Source of the DNA: DATBDE01 sp045805605
GTDB lineage: Bacteria; Actinomycetota; Thermoleophilia; Solirubrobacterales; Solirubrobacteraceae
Direction: 5' to 3'
DNA: 64,000 nt
Assembly: GCA_045805605.1 (NCBI GenBank)
Contig: JBJMKX010000021.1
Location: 19,944 to 83,943 of the forward strand
In this document: piece by piece, positions 15,268-25,683 of the stretch
Layout: every line of letters starts with the position of its first letter
How positions within the stretch are numbered: position 1 is the stretch's first letter
Notes under the pieces: generated by a model
Seen by the model: the letters and a program-made list of their open reading frames with translations, nothing else
Told to the model about the DNA's origin: nothing
The model's database searches: none
Position numbers and translations under genes: made by a program

Positions 15268-16596
15268 TTGGCCCACGACCTGGGGATCGAGGGCGGCCGC
15301 GTCGTGTCGCCCGACGGCAGCGCCGAGCAGAACGTCTACGTGCGCGACGGTCGGATCGACGCGATCACGACCGAGCGCGAGGATGCGCGCGAGTGCGTCG
15401 ACGCGGCCGGGCTGCTCGTGTTCCCCGGCATGGTCGACGCGCACGTCCACCTCATGGACCCCGGCGACCCCACGCGCGAGGACTTCCCCGCGGGGACCTC
15501 GGCCGCGGCTCGCGCCGGCGTCACCACGGTGGTGGAGCACACCCACGCCGCGCCCGTCGTCAGCGCCGCCGACCTCCTGGCCAAGCGCGAGCACCTGATC
15601 GACCGCGCGCGCGTCGACTTCGCGCTGGCCGCGCACGCCTGGCCCGGGCGCCAGAACGAGGTCGCCGGCGTCTGGCGTGCGGGCGCGGCGTTCGTGAAGG
15701 CGTTCACATGCACGACGCACGGGCTGCCCGGCTTCGCGGCCGGGCCCCTGCGGGACCTGTTCGCGGCGGTGGCGGACGCTCGCGCGGTGTGCCTCGTGCA
15801 CTGTGAGGACGAGGCGCTCACCCACGACGCCGAGACGGCGCTGCGCGCGTCGGGTCGCGAGGACGGCGGCATCGTGCCACAGTGGCGCAACCGCGAGGCC
15901 GAGCTCAAGGCATTGCGGCGCACGGCCGGGCTCGCGCAGGCTACGGGAGCACGCGTGGTCGCCGCGCACGTCAGCCACATCGAGGCGCTTCGCGCGGCCG
16001 ACGGGCTCGTGGTCGAGAGTTGCCCGCAGTACCTCACGCTCACCGAGCGCGAGGTGGACGAGTTTGGGGCATTTCGCAAGTTCACCCCGCCTGCCCGGGC
16101 GCGCTCGAGCGACGACCTCGCCGCGATGTGGCGGGCGCTCGCCGACGGACGCATCGACTACGTCTCCAGCGACCACGCCCCGGCGACGGTGGAGCAGAAG
16201 CGCTCCGGCTCGATCTGGGACGTGCACTTCGGGCTGCCCGGCCTCGACACCACGCTGTCGGTGCTGCTCGACGGCGCCCACCAAGGCCGCATCACCTACG
16301 AGCGCGTGTGCGAGGTCTATGCCCAGGTGCCCGCGCGGCTCTACGGACTCGCGCCGGCCAAGGGCTCCTTGCGACCGGCCACCGACGCCGACATCGTGCT
16401 GGTCGACCCCGAGGAGCGCTGGACGGTGCGCGACGAGGATGTGCGCTCGAAGGCGGGATGGTCGCCGTACGCGGGTCGGACGCTCGTGGGGCGTGCCGTG
16501 CGGACCTACCTACGCGGCGAGCCGGTGGCGCGCGACGGCGACGTCGTCGCCGAGCCCGGGCGCGGTCGGTTCGTCCCTGGCGCCGGCGCTAACTGA
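15268..16596 (+). CDS. Allantoinase/dihydropyrimidinase-like cyclic amidohydrolase
   Basis: A 442-residue member of the dihydroorotase/allantoinase/hydantoinase superfamily. The binuclear metal site is complete: DAHVHLMDPG (HxH), FVKAFTC (lysine to be carboxylated), CLVHCEDE, AAHVSHIEAL and SSDHAP. It hydrolyses a cyclic amide ring; allantoin, a hydantoin or a dihydropyrimidine are the candidates. The start is TTG 15268, with only a weak upstream purine stretch. It is the last gene of the asparaginase unit and converges on azlD, overlapping it by 8 bases at the 3' end. With the DUF1989 protein and the base-type importer downstream, a ring-opening step of N-heterocycle breakdown is plausible. 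Confidence 0.86.
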   Translation: MAHDLGIEGGRVVSPDGSAEQNVYVRDGRIDAITTEREDARECVDAAGLLVFPGMVDAHVHLMDPGDPTREDFPAGTSAAARAGVTTVVEHTHAAPVVSAADLLAKREHLIDRARVDFALAAHAWPGRQNEVAGVWRAGAAFVKAFTCTTHGLPGFAAGPLRDLFAAVADARAVCLVHCEDEALTHDAETALRASGREDGGIVPQWRNREAELKALRRTAGLAQATGARVVAAHVSHIEALRAADGLVVESCPQYLTLTEREVDEFGAFRKFTPPARARSSDDLAAMWRALADGRIDYVSSDHAPATVEQKRSGSIWDVHFGLPGLDTTLSVLLDGAHQGRITYERVCEVYAQVPARLYGLAPAKGSLRPATDADIVLVDPEERWTVRDEDVRSKAGWSPYAGRTLVGRAVRTYLRGEPVARDGDVVAEPGRGRFVPGAGAN

Positions 16597-16921
16597 ACAG
16601 CAGGTGCAGCACCACAGCCGTCGCCACACCCGTCGTCAGCGGCACGACGAGGCTGCGCGGCACGGCGACCGCGGCCGCCACGGTCACGGCCGCCGCCCAC
16701 AGGTAGAGGTTGGACGCCTCGAGGTCGGTGTGGCCGTCGGGCTGGAGCACGGCGGGGAACACGATCGCCGCGAACGCGGCCACCGGGATCTGCTCCAGCA
16801 CGCGGTCGACGGCTCTGGGCAGCTTGGCCCGCCGGCGCGCGAGGAACGCGAGCGGGAGACGGGTCAGAAAGGTCACGGCCGCCATGCCGGCGACGAGGAT
16901 CAGGGCGGTCGCGTCGGCCAC
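16589..16921 (-). CDS. azlD: AzlD-like branched-chain amino acid exporter small subunit
   Basis: A 110-residue hydrophobic protein with about four membrane segments, e.g. ALILVAGMAAVTFLTRLPLA and LVVPLTTGVATAVVLHLL. FLTRLPLAFL with the Arg-Ala-rich loop after it is typical of AzlD. GTG 16921 has a good Shine-Dalgarno (GGAG) and lies 22 bases inside the end of azlC, the usual coupling of the pair. It is an obligate partner of AzlC in exporting branched-chain or other amino acids across the membrane. Confidence 0.88.
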   Translation of the reverse strand: MADATALILVAGMAAVTFLTRLPLAFLARRRAKLPRAVDRVLEQIPVAAFAAIVFPAVLQPDGHTDLEASNLYLWAAAVTVAAAVAVPRSLVVPLTTGVATAVVLHLLFS

Positions 16922-17607
16922 AGGAGCCCTCCGAGCGTCGCGGCGAGGACGATGGCGACCAGCGGCCCGGTGCCGGTCGGCAGGTACTCGTTGCCCAGCA
17001 CCGTCACCCCGCCGGCGACGAGCACGACGCCCACCGCGCGCAGGTCGCGCACGTACGGGACCAGGAACGCGATGAAGATCGCCGGCGTCGCGAACCGCAG
17101 GCCGAAAGCAATCGGCTCGGGCAGTGAGTCGCCGATCAGCGCGCCCGCCACCGACGAGGAGATCCACGCGCCGAAGGAGACGGAGAAGCTGCCGAGCAGG
17201 TAGCGGTCCTTGCGAGGGCGCTTCGGGTGCTCGTGCGCGTGGGCGAGGGTAAGCGCGTATGAGCCGTCGGCGACGGCCTGGCACAGCCACAGCAGGCGCC
17301 CCCGCGGGGCGTCGCGGAGGAACGGAGCCAGCGACGCGGTGAACAGCGAGTAGCGCAGGTTGGCCACGAACGTGGTGGCCACGATGCTCGGGATCCCCGC
17401 GCCCACGGCGACGAGGCCCGTGGCGATGAACTGCGACGGGCCGCCGTACACCAGCACCGACATCAGTCCGGCGATCCACCACGAGAGGCCCACGACATGG
17501 GCGCCGTAGCCGAACGCCAGCCCGATCGGCAGCAGCGCGAAGCCCAGCGGGATCGACTCCCGGATGCCCTGGCGAACCTCCGTGCGCGAGGTGACCGCGT
17601 CGGTCAC
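16900..17607 (-). CDS. azlC: AzlC-like amino acid exporter large subunit
   Basis: A 235-residue membrane protein with family motifs GIRESIPLGFALLPIGLAFG, VYGGPSQFIATGLV, NLRYSLFTASLAP and SFSVSFGAWISSS, and six or so hydrophobic segments. GTG 17607 overlaps the stop of the EamA gene (GTGA). With AzlD it should export amino acids or amino-acid-like catabolic products. Placement behind a triple-RidA gene and an EamA exporter suggests disposal of amino or imino acids formed by pathway side reactions; this is inference. Confidence 0.9.
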   Translation of the reverse strand: MTDAVTSRTEVRQGIRESIPLGFALLPIGLAFGYGAHVVGLSWWIAGLMSVLVYGGPSQFIATGLVAVGAGIPSIVATTFVANLRYSLFTASLAPFLRDAPRGRLLWLCQAVADGSYALTLAHAHEHPKRPRKDRYLLGSFSVSFGAWISSSVAGALIGDSLPEPIAFGLRFATPAIFIAFLVPYVRDLRAVGVVLVAGGVTVLGNEYLPTGTGPLVAIVLAATLGGLLWPTRPP

Positions 17608-18494
17608 GACCTGGCCAGCATGACCACCGAGGCGACGACGATCACCCCGCCGACGATCTGCGTCGCGGTCAGCGAGTCGCCCAGCACGAGGTAGGAGAGG
17701 ACCACTGCGGTCACCGGCTCGACCGTGGCCAGGCGCGAGGCGGTGCCGGCGCCCGCGAGCGAGATCGCCGAGTAGAAGAGCAGGACGGGCACCACCGACC
17801 CGAGCACGATCACGCCGGCGGCCGCGGGCAGCGCCTCGGCCGGCGGCCAGTCCACGCCCGCGAAGAGCGCGACCACGAGTGCCGCGATCGCCGCGCAACT
17901 GAACGCGATGGCGATGAAGCGGATGGGCTCGGCTGTGCGCGCGAGCACGTGCCGGCTGACGAGGATGTACGCGGCCGTGAGCACGCCCGCGGCCAGGCCC
18001 CAGAGCACCCCGCCGGCCGACGCCGACCCGGGCGAGCCGACGGTGAGGGCGATGCCGGCCAGGCCGGCGAGCAGGACGAGCATGCGCGCCCGGCCGAGGA
18101 CGACACCGAAGATCGCGCGGTCGCCGACCGTCACCAGCAGCGGGTAGACGTAGAACAGCAGCGTGACCAGCCCGGGCGAGGCGTGTTCGTAGCCGGCGAA
18201 CAAGCACCCGGTCCCGCCGAGTTGGCCCATCCCGGCCAGCACGCCCCAGCGCAGCTCCGATCGGTCGGGGCGCGGGAGGCGCAGCGCGAGCGCGATGGCC
18301 ACCAGCACCACCGACCCGCCGCAGAACCGGAGCACGAGCAGTGGGAAAGGAGCGCCGCCGTGGTCGTAGAAGAGCGTGCCGAAGATCCCGAGGGTCCCGA
18401 ACGTGATCCCCGCGCCGATCGCCAGCAGGGGGCCCTTCGAGGTGCCGACGGGAGTCCGCTCCGCCAGCGGCGGGACGGACTCCCCCGACGTCAA
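17604..18494 (-). CDS. EamA/DMT-family transporter
   Basis: A 296-residue protein with ten predicted hydrophobic helices in two EamA repeats, with typical features ITFGTLGIFGTLFYDHG, LVTLLFYVYPLLVTVGD and, in the second half, RLATVEPVTAVVLSYLVLGD. It is a drug/metabolite-type exporter of the inner membrane. No ATG is present; TTG 18494 overlaps the previous stop (TTGA), matching the coupling style of the region, and I consider it likely but not certain. It sits between the triple-RidA gene and azlCD. The substrate is unknown. Confidence 0.82.
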   Translation of the reverse strand: MTSGESVPPLAERTPVGTSKGPLLAIGAGITFGTLGIFGTLFYDHGGAPFPLLVLRFCGGSVVLVAIALALRLPRPDRSELRWGVLAGMGQLGGTGCLFAGYEHASPGLVTLLFYVYPLLVTVGDRAIFGVVLGRARMLVLLAGLAGIALTVGSPGSASAGGVLWGLAAGVLTAAYILVSRHVLARTAEPIRFIAIAFSCAAIAALVVALFAGVDWPPAEALPAAAGVIVLGSVVPVLLFYSAISLAGAGTASRLATVEPVTAVVLSYLVLGDSLTATQIVGGVIVVASVVMLARS

Positions 18495-19876
18495 CGTCCC
18501 GGGATGTAGCCGATGAGGTCGAGCAGGATGTTCGCGCCCGGGACGACCATCGGCCCTCCGATGCGCAGCGTCGTGGACGCGGGCTTGTCGCCCGGGAAGT
18601 GGGACGCCCACTCGTCCTCCATGGTCTCGGCGAACCACGTGAAGTCGTCGTGGAACGCCTGCCGGCGGCACAGCTGGTCGAGCGACGTGCCCGCGGCCTC
18701 CGAGATCGCGGCAGCGTTCTTGAGCATGTAGCGCATCTGCAGCTTGGCCGGCTGCTTGTACCAGGGGAACTCGGGATGGCGCTTGGTCTCTTCCGCCAGC
18801 GCGCCACTCGAGTCGAACGCCATCTGGGTGGAGAAGAACAGGAACGGCCCCGCCTTTACCGCCTGGGGCTCGTGGCCGAGCGGCTCGGGCGCGTCGGACG
18901 TCTCCACGGTCTCGATGTCCAGGTCGGAGTCGTTGGCGAGCAGCTTCATCGCGATCTCGACGCGGCTGCCCTTCCCGCCGAGCCCCATGTACGGGATGAC
19001 GACTCGCGCCGGCGGCCGCTCCGGGAACCACCTCTTCCACACGCGGTCCATCCCGGCGAAGTCGTGCGGGCTCGCGATGTAGACCGTCGCCTTGACGCAG
19101 CGCTCCAGCGACGACCCGGCGGTGTCGGCGATGCGCTCGAGCTTCTGGAGCGTGTATTCAGTCTGCGCCTCGATCTCCGAGCCGTACCAGAAGTACGGGT
19201 TCACGCGCGCGTCGCGCGCGAGGCCGCTCGGTTCGCCGAGGTGCTCGGGCGAGAGGTAGTCGCCCTGCCAGTCGACGGGGATCTCGCCGGCGAGGAACAC
19301 CCAGTCGCCGTGGCGAATCGCGGGCGAGTAGCCGGCGAGCGGCGAGGGCACGCCGTCGGGCACCGGGAAGCCCTGCTTCTCGACGCCCTCCTGCTTCTCC
19401 ATCGAGATCATGTCGACCTCGAGGATCGTGCCGCGGACGAGCAGGCCGTCCTCGCGGATGCCCATGCCGGTCGATGCCGGGCGCGGCTCGTCGATGTAGA
19501 GGTTGCGTGTCTCGAGGTACGGCGTGATCGATATCCGCGGCCACGTGTTGCCGGCGGCGAACTCCTCCATCGTGGGGTACTTCGACGCGAACCACTGGTA
19601 GATGCGGACCGGGTCCGTGCGCATGTCCATCCCGGCGGCCTCGTGCAGCGCCGCGAGGTTCTTCAGCACGAAGTCGGACTGGAGCCGCAGCTGGTCGCCC
19701 AGGTTCGGGTTGGGGAGTCTGCACTCGGGCGCGATCCCGGTCTCGAAGTCGCTCGCGAGCTGGCCGGCGACGAACAGCCATCCGCCTGCCTTGATGGCGG
19801 GGCTGTAGGGCGCGAGGGGCTTGGGGATGTCGCCCGGCCAGATGGCCCTGCGGTCCCCCGTGTCCACGGTTGTCAT
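18491..19876 (-). CDS. Triple-domain RidA (YjgF/UK114) protein
   Basis: A 461-residue protein with three RidA repeats at about residues 17-155, 172-312 and 325-461. Each opens with a variant of APYSPAIKAGGWLFVAGQ and ends in a barrel strand. RidA hydrolyses reactive enamine/imine intermediates and needs an arginine in the PARxxVxV strand. Only the middle repeat keeps it (PPARVVIPYMG); repeats 1 and 3 have PAST instead. So one catalytic and two structural or diverged units are likely. ATG 19876 has GGGAG six bases upstream. It heads the exporter operon and is divergent from the BMP importer, a sensible arrangement if imported amines generate imines. Confidence 0.85.
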   Translation of the reverse strand: MTTVDTGDRRAIWPGDIPKPLAPYSPAIKAGGWLFVAGQLASDFETGIAPECRLPNPNLGDQLRLQSDFVLKNLAALHEAAGMDMRTDPVRIYQWFASKYPTMEEFAAGNTWPRISITPYLETRNLYIDEPRPASTGMGIREDGLLVRGTILEVDMISMEKQEGVEKQGFPVPDGVPSPLAGYSPAIRHGDWVFLAGEIPVDWQGDYLSPEHLGEPSGLARDARVNPYFWYGSEIEAQTEYTLQKLERIADTAGSSLERCVKATVYIASPHDFAGMDRVWKRWFPERPPARVVIPYMGLGGKGSRVEIAMKLLANDSDLDIETVETSDAPEPLGHEPQAVKAGPFLFFSTQMAFDSSGALAEETKRHPEFPWYKQPAKLQMRYMLKNAAAISEAAGTSLDQLCRRQAFHDDFTWFAETMEDEWASHFPGDKPASTTLRIGGPMVVPGANILLDLIGYIPGR

Positions 19877-20022
19877 TCGTCTCCCTTCAGGTCAAAGGAG
19901 GTCCGTCACGACCGCCTTCGTTGACTCTGCGTTAGGGCGCACGCACCGGCAAGGGTTTTGGTCGTCCGTGCGTGCTCCTTAATCCGTTGGCAGGCATACG
20001 AATGAGGTATACGTGGTCCTGC
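19877..20022. promoter_or_regulatory. Divergent promoter region between triple-RidA and BMP importer, with inverted repeat
   Basis: In these 146 bases, arms GCACGCAC (19939-19946) and GTGCGTGC (19968-19975) form a perfect 8-base inverted repeat, a possible operator serving both directions. For the plus-strand importer, TTGGCA (19987-19992) and TATACG (20008-20013) could be -35/-10 elements, though the 15-base spacer is short. Transcription would begin at about 20020-20023, i.e. practically at the ATG (leaderless). For the minus strand a Shine-Dalgarno precedes ATG 19876. All regulatory roles are inferred. Confidence 0.4.
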
Positions 20023-21590
<1,568 letters not shown>

Positions 21591-21594
<4 letters not shown>

Positions 21595-22688
21595 CGGCAG
21601 GTCAGCCCGCCGCGCTCCCGCCACGCAGCCGCTTGGAGGAGCGGCTGCGCTCGCTCACGCTCCCTCGTGGCATCACGCTGTGGAGCATCCTGCGCGTCCT
21701 GGCGGCGGCCACCGCGACGCTGATCATCTTCGCAATCCTGCTCCAACTCCTGGGGTCGGACTTCGGGACCGCGTTCAACGCGGTGACCGACAGCGCGTTC
21801 GGCAACTCGTTCAACTTCGGCCAGACGCTGATGATGGCGAGCATCCTGATGTGTACGGGGCTCGCTGCCGCGATCCCCTTCCGCGCTCAGCTGTGGAACG
21901 TCGGCGGCGAGGGCCAGATGTGGTTCGGCGCCTTCGTGACCATCGGCATCGCGCTGAACCTGCCGAAGGGATGGCCGACGGCGCTGACGATCGCGGTCAT
22001 TGTCATCGGCGCAATGGTGGCCGGCGCGGTGTGGGGCCTGATCCCCGGCATCATGAAAGCGACCGTCAACGCGAATGAGGTCATCACGTCCCTGATGATG
22101 ACCTTCATCGCGATCGAGCTCGGCACGTGGGCGATCGACGGCATCTGGCCGCAGGGCGCCTCCAACGAGACGGAGAGCGTGCCGGTGCTGATGCCGAACA
22201 TCTGGGAGGGCACGCTGGTGACATGGGGCCTGCCGCTGGCCGTGATCGCAGTGGTCGTCGGCTGGGCGATCATGAACCGCACCAAGCTCGGGTTCGAGAT
22301 CAAGGCGGTCGGCCTCAACAACCGGGCCGCGGAGATGAACGGCATGTCGACCGCCAAGGTGGCGATCGTGACCTTCGCGCTGGGCGGCGCCTTCGCGGGC
22401 CTCGCCGGGTCGATCTTCATCCTCGGCATCAACAGCGCCCTTCCGGCGGGCTTCCAGCTCAACAACTTCGGCTACCTGGGCATCGCGGTCGCGCTCGTGG
22501 CGCGCCTGAATCCCGTGTGGATCATCCCGTCGGCGATCCTGTTCGCCGGGCTGCGCGTCGGCAGCGACGGGCTGCAAGCGAGCACCGGGCTCTCGACGAC
22601 CGTGGGCCAGATCCTCATCGGCCTGTTCGTGATCCTCCTGCTGGCCTTCCGGCTCATCCGGTTCAGCTACCCCGAGGCAGCGCGGTGA
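21591..22688 (+). CDS. BMP-type ABC importer permease 1
   Basis: A 365-residue membrane protein of the BPD_transp_2 family with roughly ten hydrophobic helices. Recognisable blocks are IPFRAQLWNVGGEGQMWFGA, IPGIMKATVNANEVITSLMM, LGFEIKAVGLNNRAAEMNGM and NNFGYLGIAVALVARLNP. These match permeases of the YufP/NupP type rather than ribose permeases. ATG 21591 overlaps the ATPase stop (ATGA). It pairs with permease 2 to form the membrane channel. Confidence 0.93.
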
Positions 22689-23605
22689 GCACGAGCCAGA
22701 CCCTGTTCAGCCTCGGCATCGCGCTCATGGTCCCGATGCTTTTCGCCGCGCTCGGCGAGCTGATCATCGAGAAGTCTGGCGTGCTGAACGTCGGCATCGA
22801 GGGCGTGATGCTGATCGGCGCGTTCGGCGCTGCCGTCGGGGTCAACTACGGCGACGGCAGCATCTGGATCGGGGTGCTGATCGCGGTCGGTGCCGGCCTC
22901 GTGTGCGGGCTGATCCTCGCGCTCCTATACGTGCGGCTCGGGACGGACCAGATCGTCACCGGGATCATGTTCAACATCGTCGCCTTCGGGCTGACCACAA
23001 CGCTGTCGGCGAAGTACGTCCACGCAAGCGAGTCGGCGGACTTCCCCAAGTGGAACATCCCGCTGGTGCACGACCTTCCCTGGGTCGGCAACGTGTTGTT
23101 CGAGCAGGACGTCCTCGTGTACGCCTCGGTCGCGCTCGCCTTCGGCGTGTTCTACCTCATGCGGCGCACGTGGTTCGGCCTGTACGCGCGCGCGGCCTCA
23201 GAGTTCCCGCGCGCGGCCGAGTCCGCCGGCCTGAACGTGTGGCGCCTGCGCTACGTGGCCGTGATCGTCGGCTGCGTGTTGACCGCGATCGGCGGTGCCC
23301 AGCTCTTCGCCAACTCCGGCGGCTTCGTCGCCGGCTACACCAACGGCCGAGGGTTCATCGCGCTCGCGATCGTGGTCCTCGCCCGTTGGAATCCGCTCAT
23401 GGTGGTGCTCGCCTCGCTGCTGTTCGGCGTCACCCAGGCGCTGCAGTTCGAGGCCGACCGCCTCGGCTTCCTGGGGGACATCCCCTCGCACATCCTCATC
23501 GCGCTCCCGTACATCCTCGTCCTGGTGGCGGTGGTGTTCGCGCGCGGTTCCCGCTACCCAGCCGCGGTCGGCATTCCGTTCCGGCCGACGCGGTCGTCGA
23601 CGTGA
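22685..23605 (+). CDS. BMP-type ABC importer permease 2
   Basis: A 306-residue membrane protein, the shorter partner permease (YufQ/NupQ-like). It has typical segments LGELIIEKSGVLNVGIEGVM, RLGTDQIVTGIMFNIVAFGL, RAASEFPRAAESAGLNVWRL and NGRGFIALAIVVLARWNPL. It starts with GTG 22685 overlapping the stop of permease 1 (GTGA). It forms the heterodimeric channel with permease 1. Confidence 0.93.
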   Translation: MSTSQTLFSLGIALMVPMLFAALGELIIEKSGVLNVGIEGVMLIGAFGAAVGVNYGDGSIWIGVLIAVGAGLVCGLILALLYVRLGTDQIVTGIMFNIVAFGLTTTLSAKYVHASESADFPKWNIPLVHDLPWVGNVLFEQDVLVYASVALAFGVFYLMRRTWFGLYARAASEFPRAAESAGLNVWRLRYVAVIVGCVLTAIGGAQLFANSGGFVAGYTNGRGFIALAIVVLARWNPLMVVLASLLFGVTQALQFEADRLGFLGDIPSHILIALPYILVLVAVVFARGSRYPAAVGIPFRPTRSST

Positions 23606-23670
23606 TCGGACGTCACAACAAACCGCCACGGGCCACTGGAGGCCGGTCGGCACGAGGAAAGGAAGGTCGG

Positions 23671-24822
23671 ATGCACAGCAGGACCTCGAAGGCGCGAGGA
23701 GTCCTGGCGCTGTTCGCCGTGGCGGTTCTTGCGGCTGTCGTTGCCGGGTGTGGCGGCAGCGACGACAAGAGTTCGGACACGTCGACGGGGGGCTCGGCGA
23801 AGAACGTGAAGGTGGCCGTCCTCTCCACCGGCGCGACGAACAACCGGTCGTGGGCGAACTCGTGGGCCGACGGGGCCAAGAAGGCCGCCCAGGATCTCGG
23901 CGCAACGGTGACGATGGTCGGCAACGTCGAAACGCCGGACCAGTACACGCAGCAGGGGGCGTCGTTCGCCGCCAAGGGCTACAACGTGATCATCTTCGCC
24001 CATGGCGCGATGAACGATCCGGCGGTCAAGCTCGGCAAGCAGTTCCCGAAGGTGAAGTTCATCCAGGCGCCCTACGAGTTCACCTCGGCCAAGGACCAGG
24101 CCTCGCAGCCGCCCAACGTGGGACACGTGGACTTCAAGCAGGAGCAGGGCGCGTTCCTCGCCGGGGCGATGGCCGGCTTCGTGACGAAGACGAACAAGGT
24201 CGCCGCGATCTACGCCTTCCCCTTCCCGGCGCTCACGCGCCAGCCCGAGGCGTTCTCGCTCGGCGCGCGCTGCACGAACCCGAACGTGACGTTCACGCAG
24301 AAGGCCACGAACAGCTTCACCGACGCGGCGCTCGCCCGGGCCGCGGCGTCGTCCCTGTACAGCAGTGGCGTCGACGTGATCTTCAGCGCGGTCGACCAGG
24401 CGGTCCAGGGCGTGATCGCCGCGGCCAACGCCTCGTCCACGAAGCCCGCGTACGTGGTCGCTCAGTACCGGGACCAGCACGCCCTGGGCAAGAACGTGGT
24501 GCTGACGAGCGTCAAGTACAACCTCGAGGGCGTCGCCCAGAGCATCATCAAGGACGCCGCCGACAACAAGATCGGTCCGCACTACTACAAGAGCTACAAC
24601 CTCGGCAACCTCGACGTCGGCACGCTGGCGCCGCTGCAGAACCTGTCGTCGGCGCTGCCGGCTGACGACAAGCAGAAGATGACCCAGATCACCAACGCCG
24701 TGAAGGACGGCTCGATCAAGGTCCCGGACGCCGTGACGGGCAACCCGACCATCGGCAAGCCGGGGGCGGCCGAGAAGATCGACCCCAAGTCGATCGGCTG
24801 CACCACCGCAATGCAGAAGTAG
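23671..24822 (+). CDS. BMP-family substrate-binding lipoprotein
   Basis: A 383-residue extracytoplasmic binding protein. Signal peptide residues 1-26 end in the lipobox VVAGC with Cys27 as lipidation site, then a Ser/Thr/Asp-rich linker. The BMP (PnrA/Med) domain follows: KVAVLSTGATNNRSWANSWA, DFKQEQGAFLAGAMAGFVTK and VDVIFSAVDQAVQGVIAAAN. The family binds purine nucleosides in several bacteria; here the ligand may be a related heterocycle. ATG 23671 has AGGAAAGGAAGG upstream. The 65-base gap before it is the only sizeable one within the transporter unit. Confidence 0.92.
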   Translation: MHSRTSKARGVLALFAVAVLAAVVAGCGGSDDKSSDTSTGGSAKNVKVAVLSTGATNNRSWANSWADGAKKAAQDLGATVTMVGNVETPDQYTQQGASFAAKGYNVIIFAHGAMNDPAVKLGKQFPKVKFIQAPYEFTSAKDQASQPPNVGHVDFKQEQGAFLAGAMAGFVTKTNKVAAIYAFPFPALTRQPEAFSLGARCTNPNVTFTQKATNSFTDAALARAAASSLYSSGVDVIFSAVDQAVQGVIAAANASSTKPAYVVAQYRDQHALGKNVVLTSVKYNLEGVAQSIIKDAADNKIGPHYYKSYNLGNLDVGTLAPLQNLSSALPADDKQKMTQITNAVKDGSIKVPDAVTGNPTIGKPGAAEKIDPKSIGCTTAMQK

Positions 24823-24844
24823 ACCCACAGCTCCCTCCTGGTGA

Positions 24845-24872
24845 GGCGGTCCGGTGCCTGCGCCGGGCCGCC
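24845..24872 (+). terminator. Stem-loop after the binding-protein gene (attenuator-like)
   Basis: GGCGGTCCGG (24845-24854) pairs with CCGGGCCGCC (24863-24872) around an 8-base loop. This is a 10-bp stem with one U-G wobble and no following T run. Such hairpins between an abundant binding-protein gene and downstream genes often stabilise the upstream message or partly terminate. The next gene keeps a strong Shine-Dalgarno (GGGGGGAAGGAGAGG), so downstream expression continues. Confidence 0.5.
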
Positions 24873-24900
24873 GCTCCACCTCCGGGGGGAAGGAGAGGCG

Positions 24901-25683
24901 ATGAAGACGGAGATGTACTGCTACCTGGAGGATCGCGAGAAGCGGATCCTGCCCGACACCGAGGTGTTCGACCGCTGGCTCGATCCGGACCACACGGCGA
25001 TCGCCAGCGTCGACATGCACCGCGGCCACGTCGGCGACGACCCCGAGCTGACCCTCGACACCCCGCGGGCGAGGGCAAGGATCCCCGCACACAACATCTT
25101 CCACCGGTACGCGCGCGAGATCGGCGTGCCGATCATCCACGTTCAGCACTGGCAGCGCCACGGCGGGATCGACGACGCCCGCTCCAAGGCGGTCAATCAG
25201 GGCGCGAACTGGCGGCACCTCTATGAGCTCTACCTGCCGGCCAACCCGCTGATGCTCGAACACAGCTGGGAGGGGACGAAGTGGCTCGACATCATGATCG
25301 AGGAGGAGCCGAACGACTACTACGTCCGGACGAAGAAGCGCCTCTCGGCGTTCTACCCGACCGACTTCGAGTTCCTGCTGCGGCAGCTCGACGTCCACAA
25401 CCTGGTCATCACCGGGACGATGACCGACGCCTGCGACCTATCGACCGCGTTCGATGCCGCCAACCGCGACTTCCGCGTGCTCATCCCGCGCGACGTCGTG
25501 GCCGGTTCCAGCGCGGAGGCCGAGCACGCCGCGCTGCTGTGCGTGTCGCTCCACCTGGGCCTGGTCGTTGACGCTCCCGCCCTTCTCGCCGAGTGGTTCG
25601 CCCGCAAGGACCGTGAGGCGCCCGGCGACGTCGCCGGCATCGACGACATCAACGACGCACAGTCCGTCGCCGCCGTCACGTGA
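24901..25683 (+). CDS. Isochorismatase-fold cysteine amidohydrolase 1
   Basis: A 260-residue hydrolase of the isochorismatase-like family. The catalytic triad is visible: Asp in VDMHRGH, Lys in RTKKRLSAFYPTDF, and Cys in ITGTMTDACDLSTAFDA. The family includes N-carbamoylsarcosine amidase, maleamate amidase, biuret hydrolase and ureidoacrylate amidase, all releasing ammonia from acyclic amides formed by ring opening. ATG 24901 has a strong Shine-Dalgarno. The stop overlaps the next start (GTGA). It follows the importer, so the imported compound or its ring-opened amide is the likely substrate. The N-terminal 35 residues are longer than in the second paralogue. Confidence 0.88.
   Translation: MKTEMYCYLEDREKRILPDTEVFDRWLDPDHTAIASVDMHRGHVGDDPELTLDTPRARARIPAHNIFHRYAREIGVPIIHVQHWQRHGGIDDARSKAVNQGANWRHLYELYLPANPLMLEHSWEGTKWLDIMIEEEPNDYYVRTKKRLSAFYPTDFEFLLRQLDVHNLVITGTMTDACDLSTAFDAANRDFRVLIPRDVVAGSSAEAEHAALLCVSLHLGLVVDAPALLAEWFARKDREAPGDVAGIDDINDAQSVAAVT

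Noticed and set aside
13735..16284. 849-codon minus-strand open frame across asparaginase, DUF1989 and the amidohydrolase
   Set aside because: Overlaps four well-supported plus-strand genes and has shadow composition (RRG, VDVL, HDV repeats).
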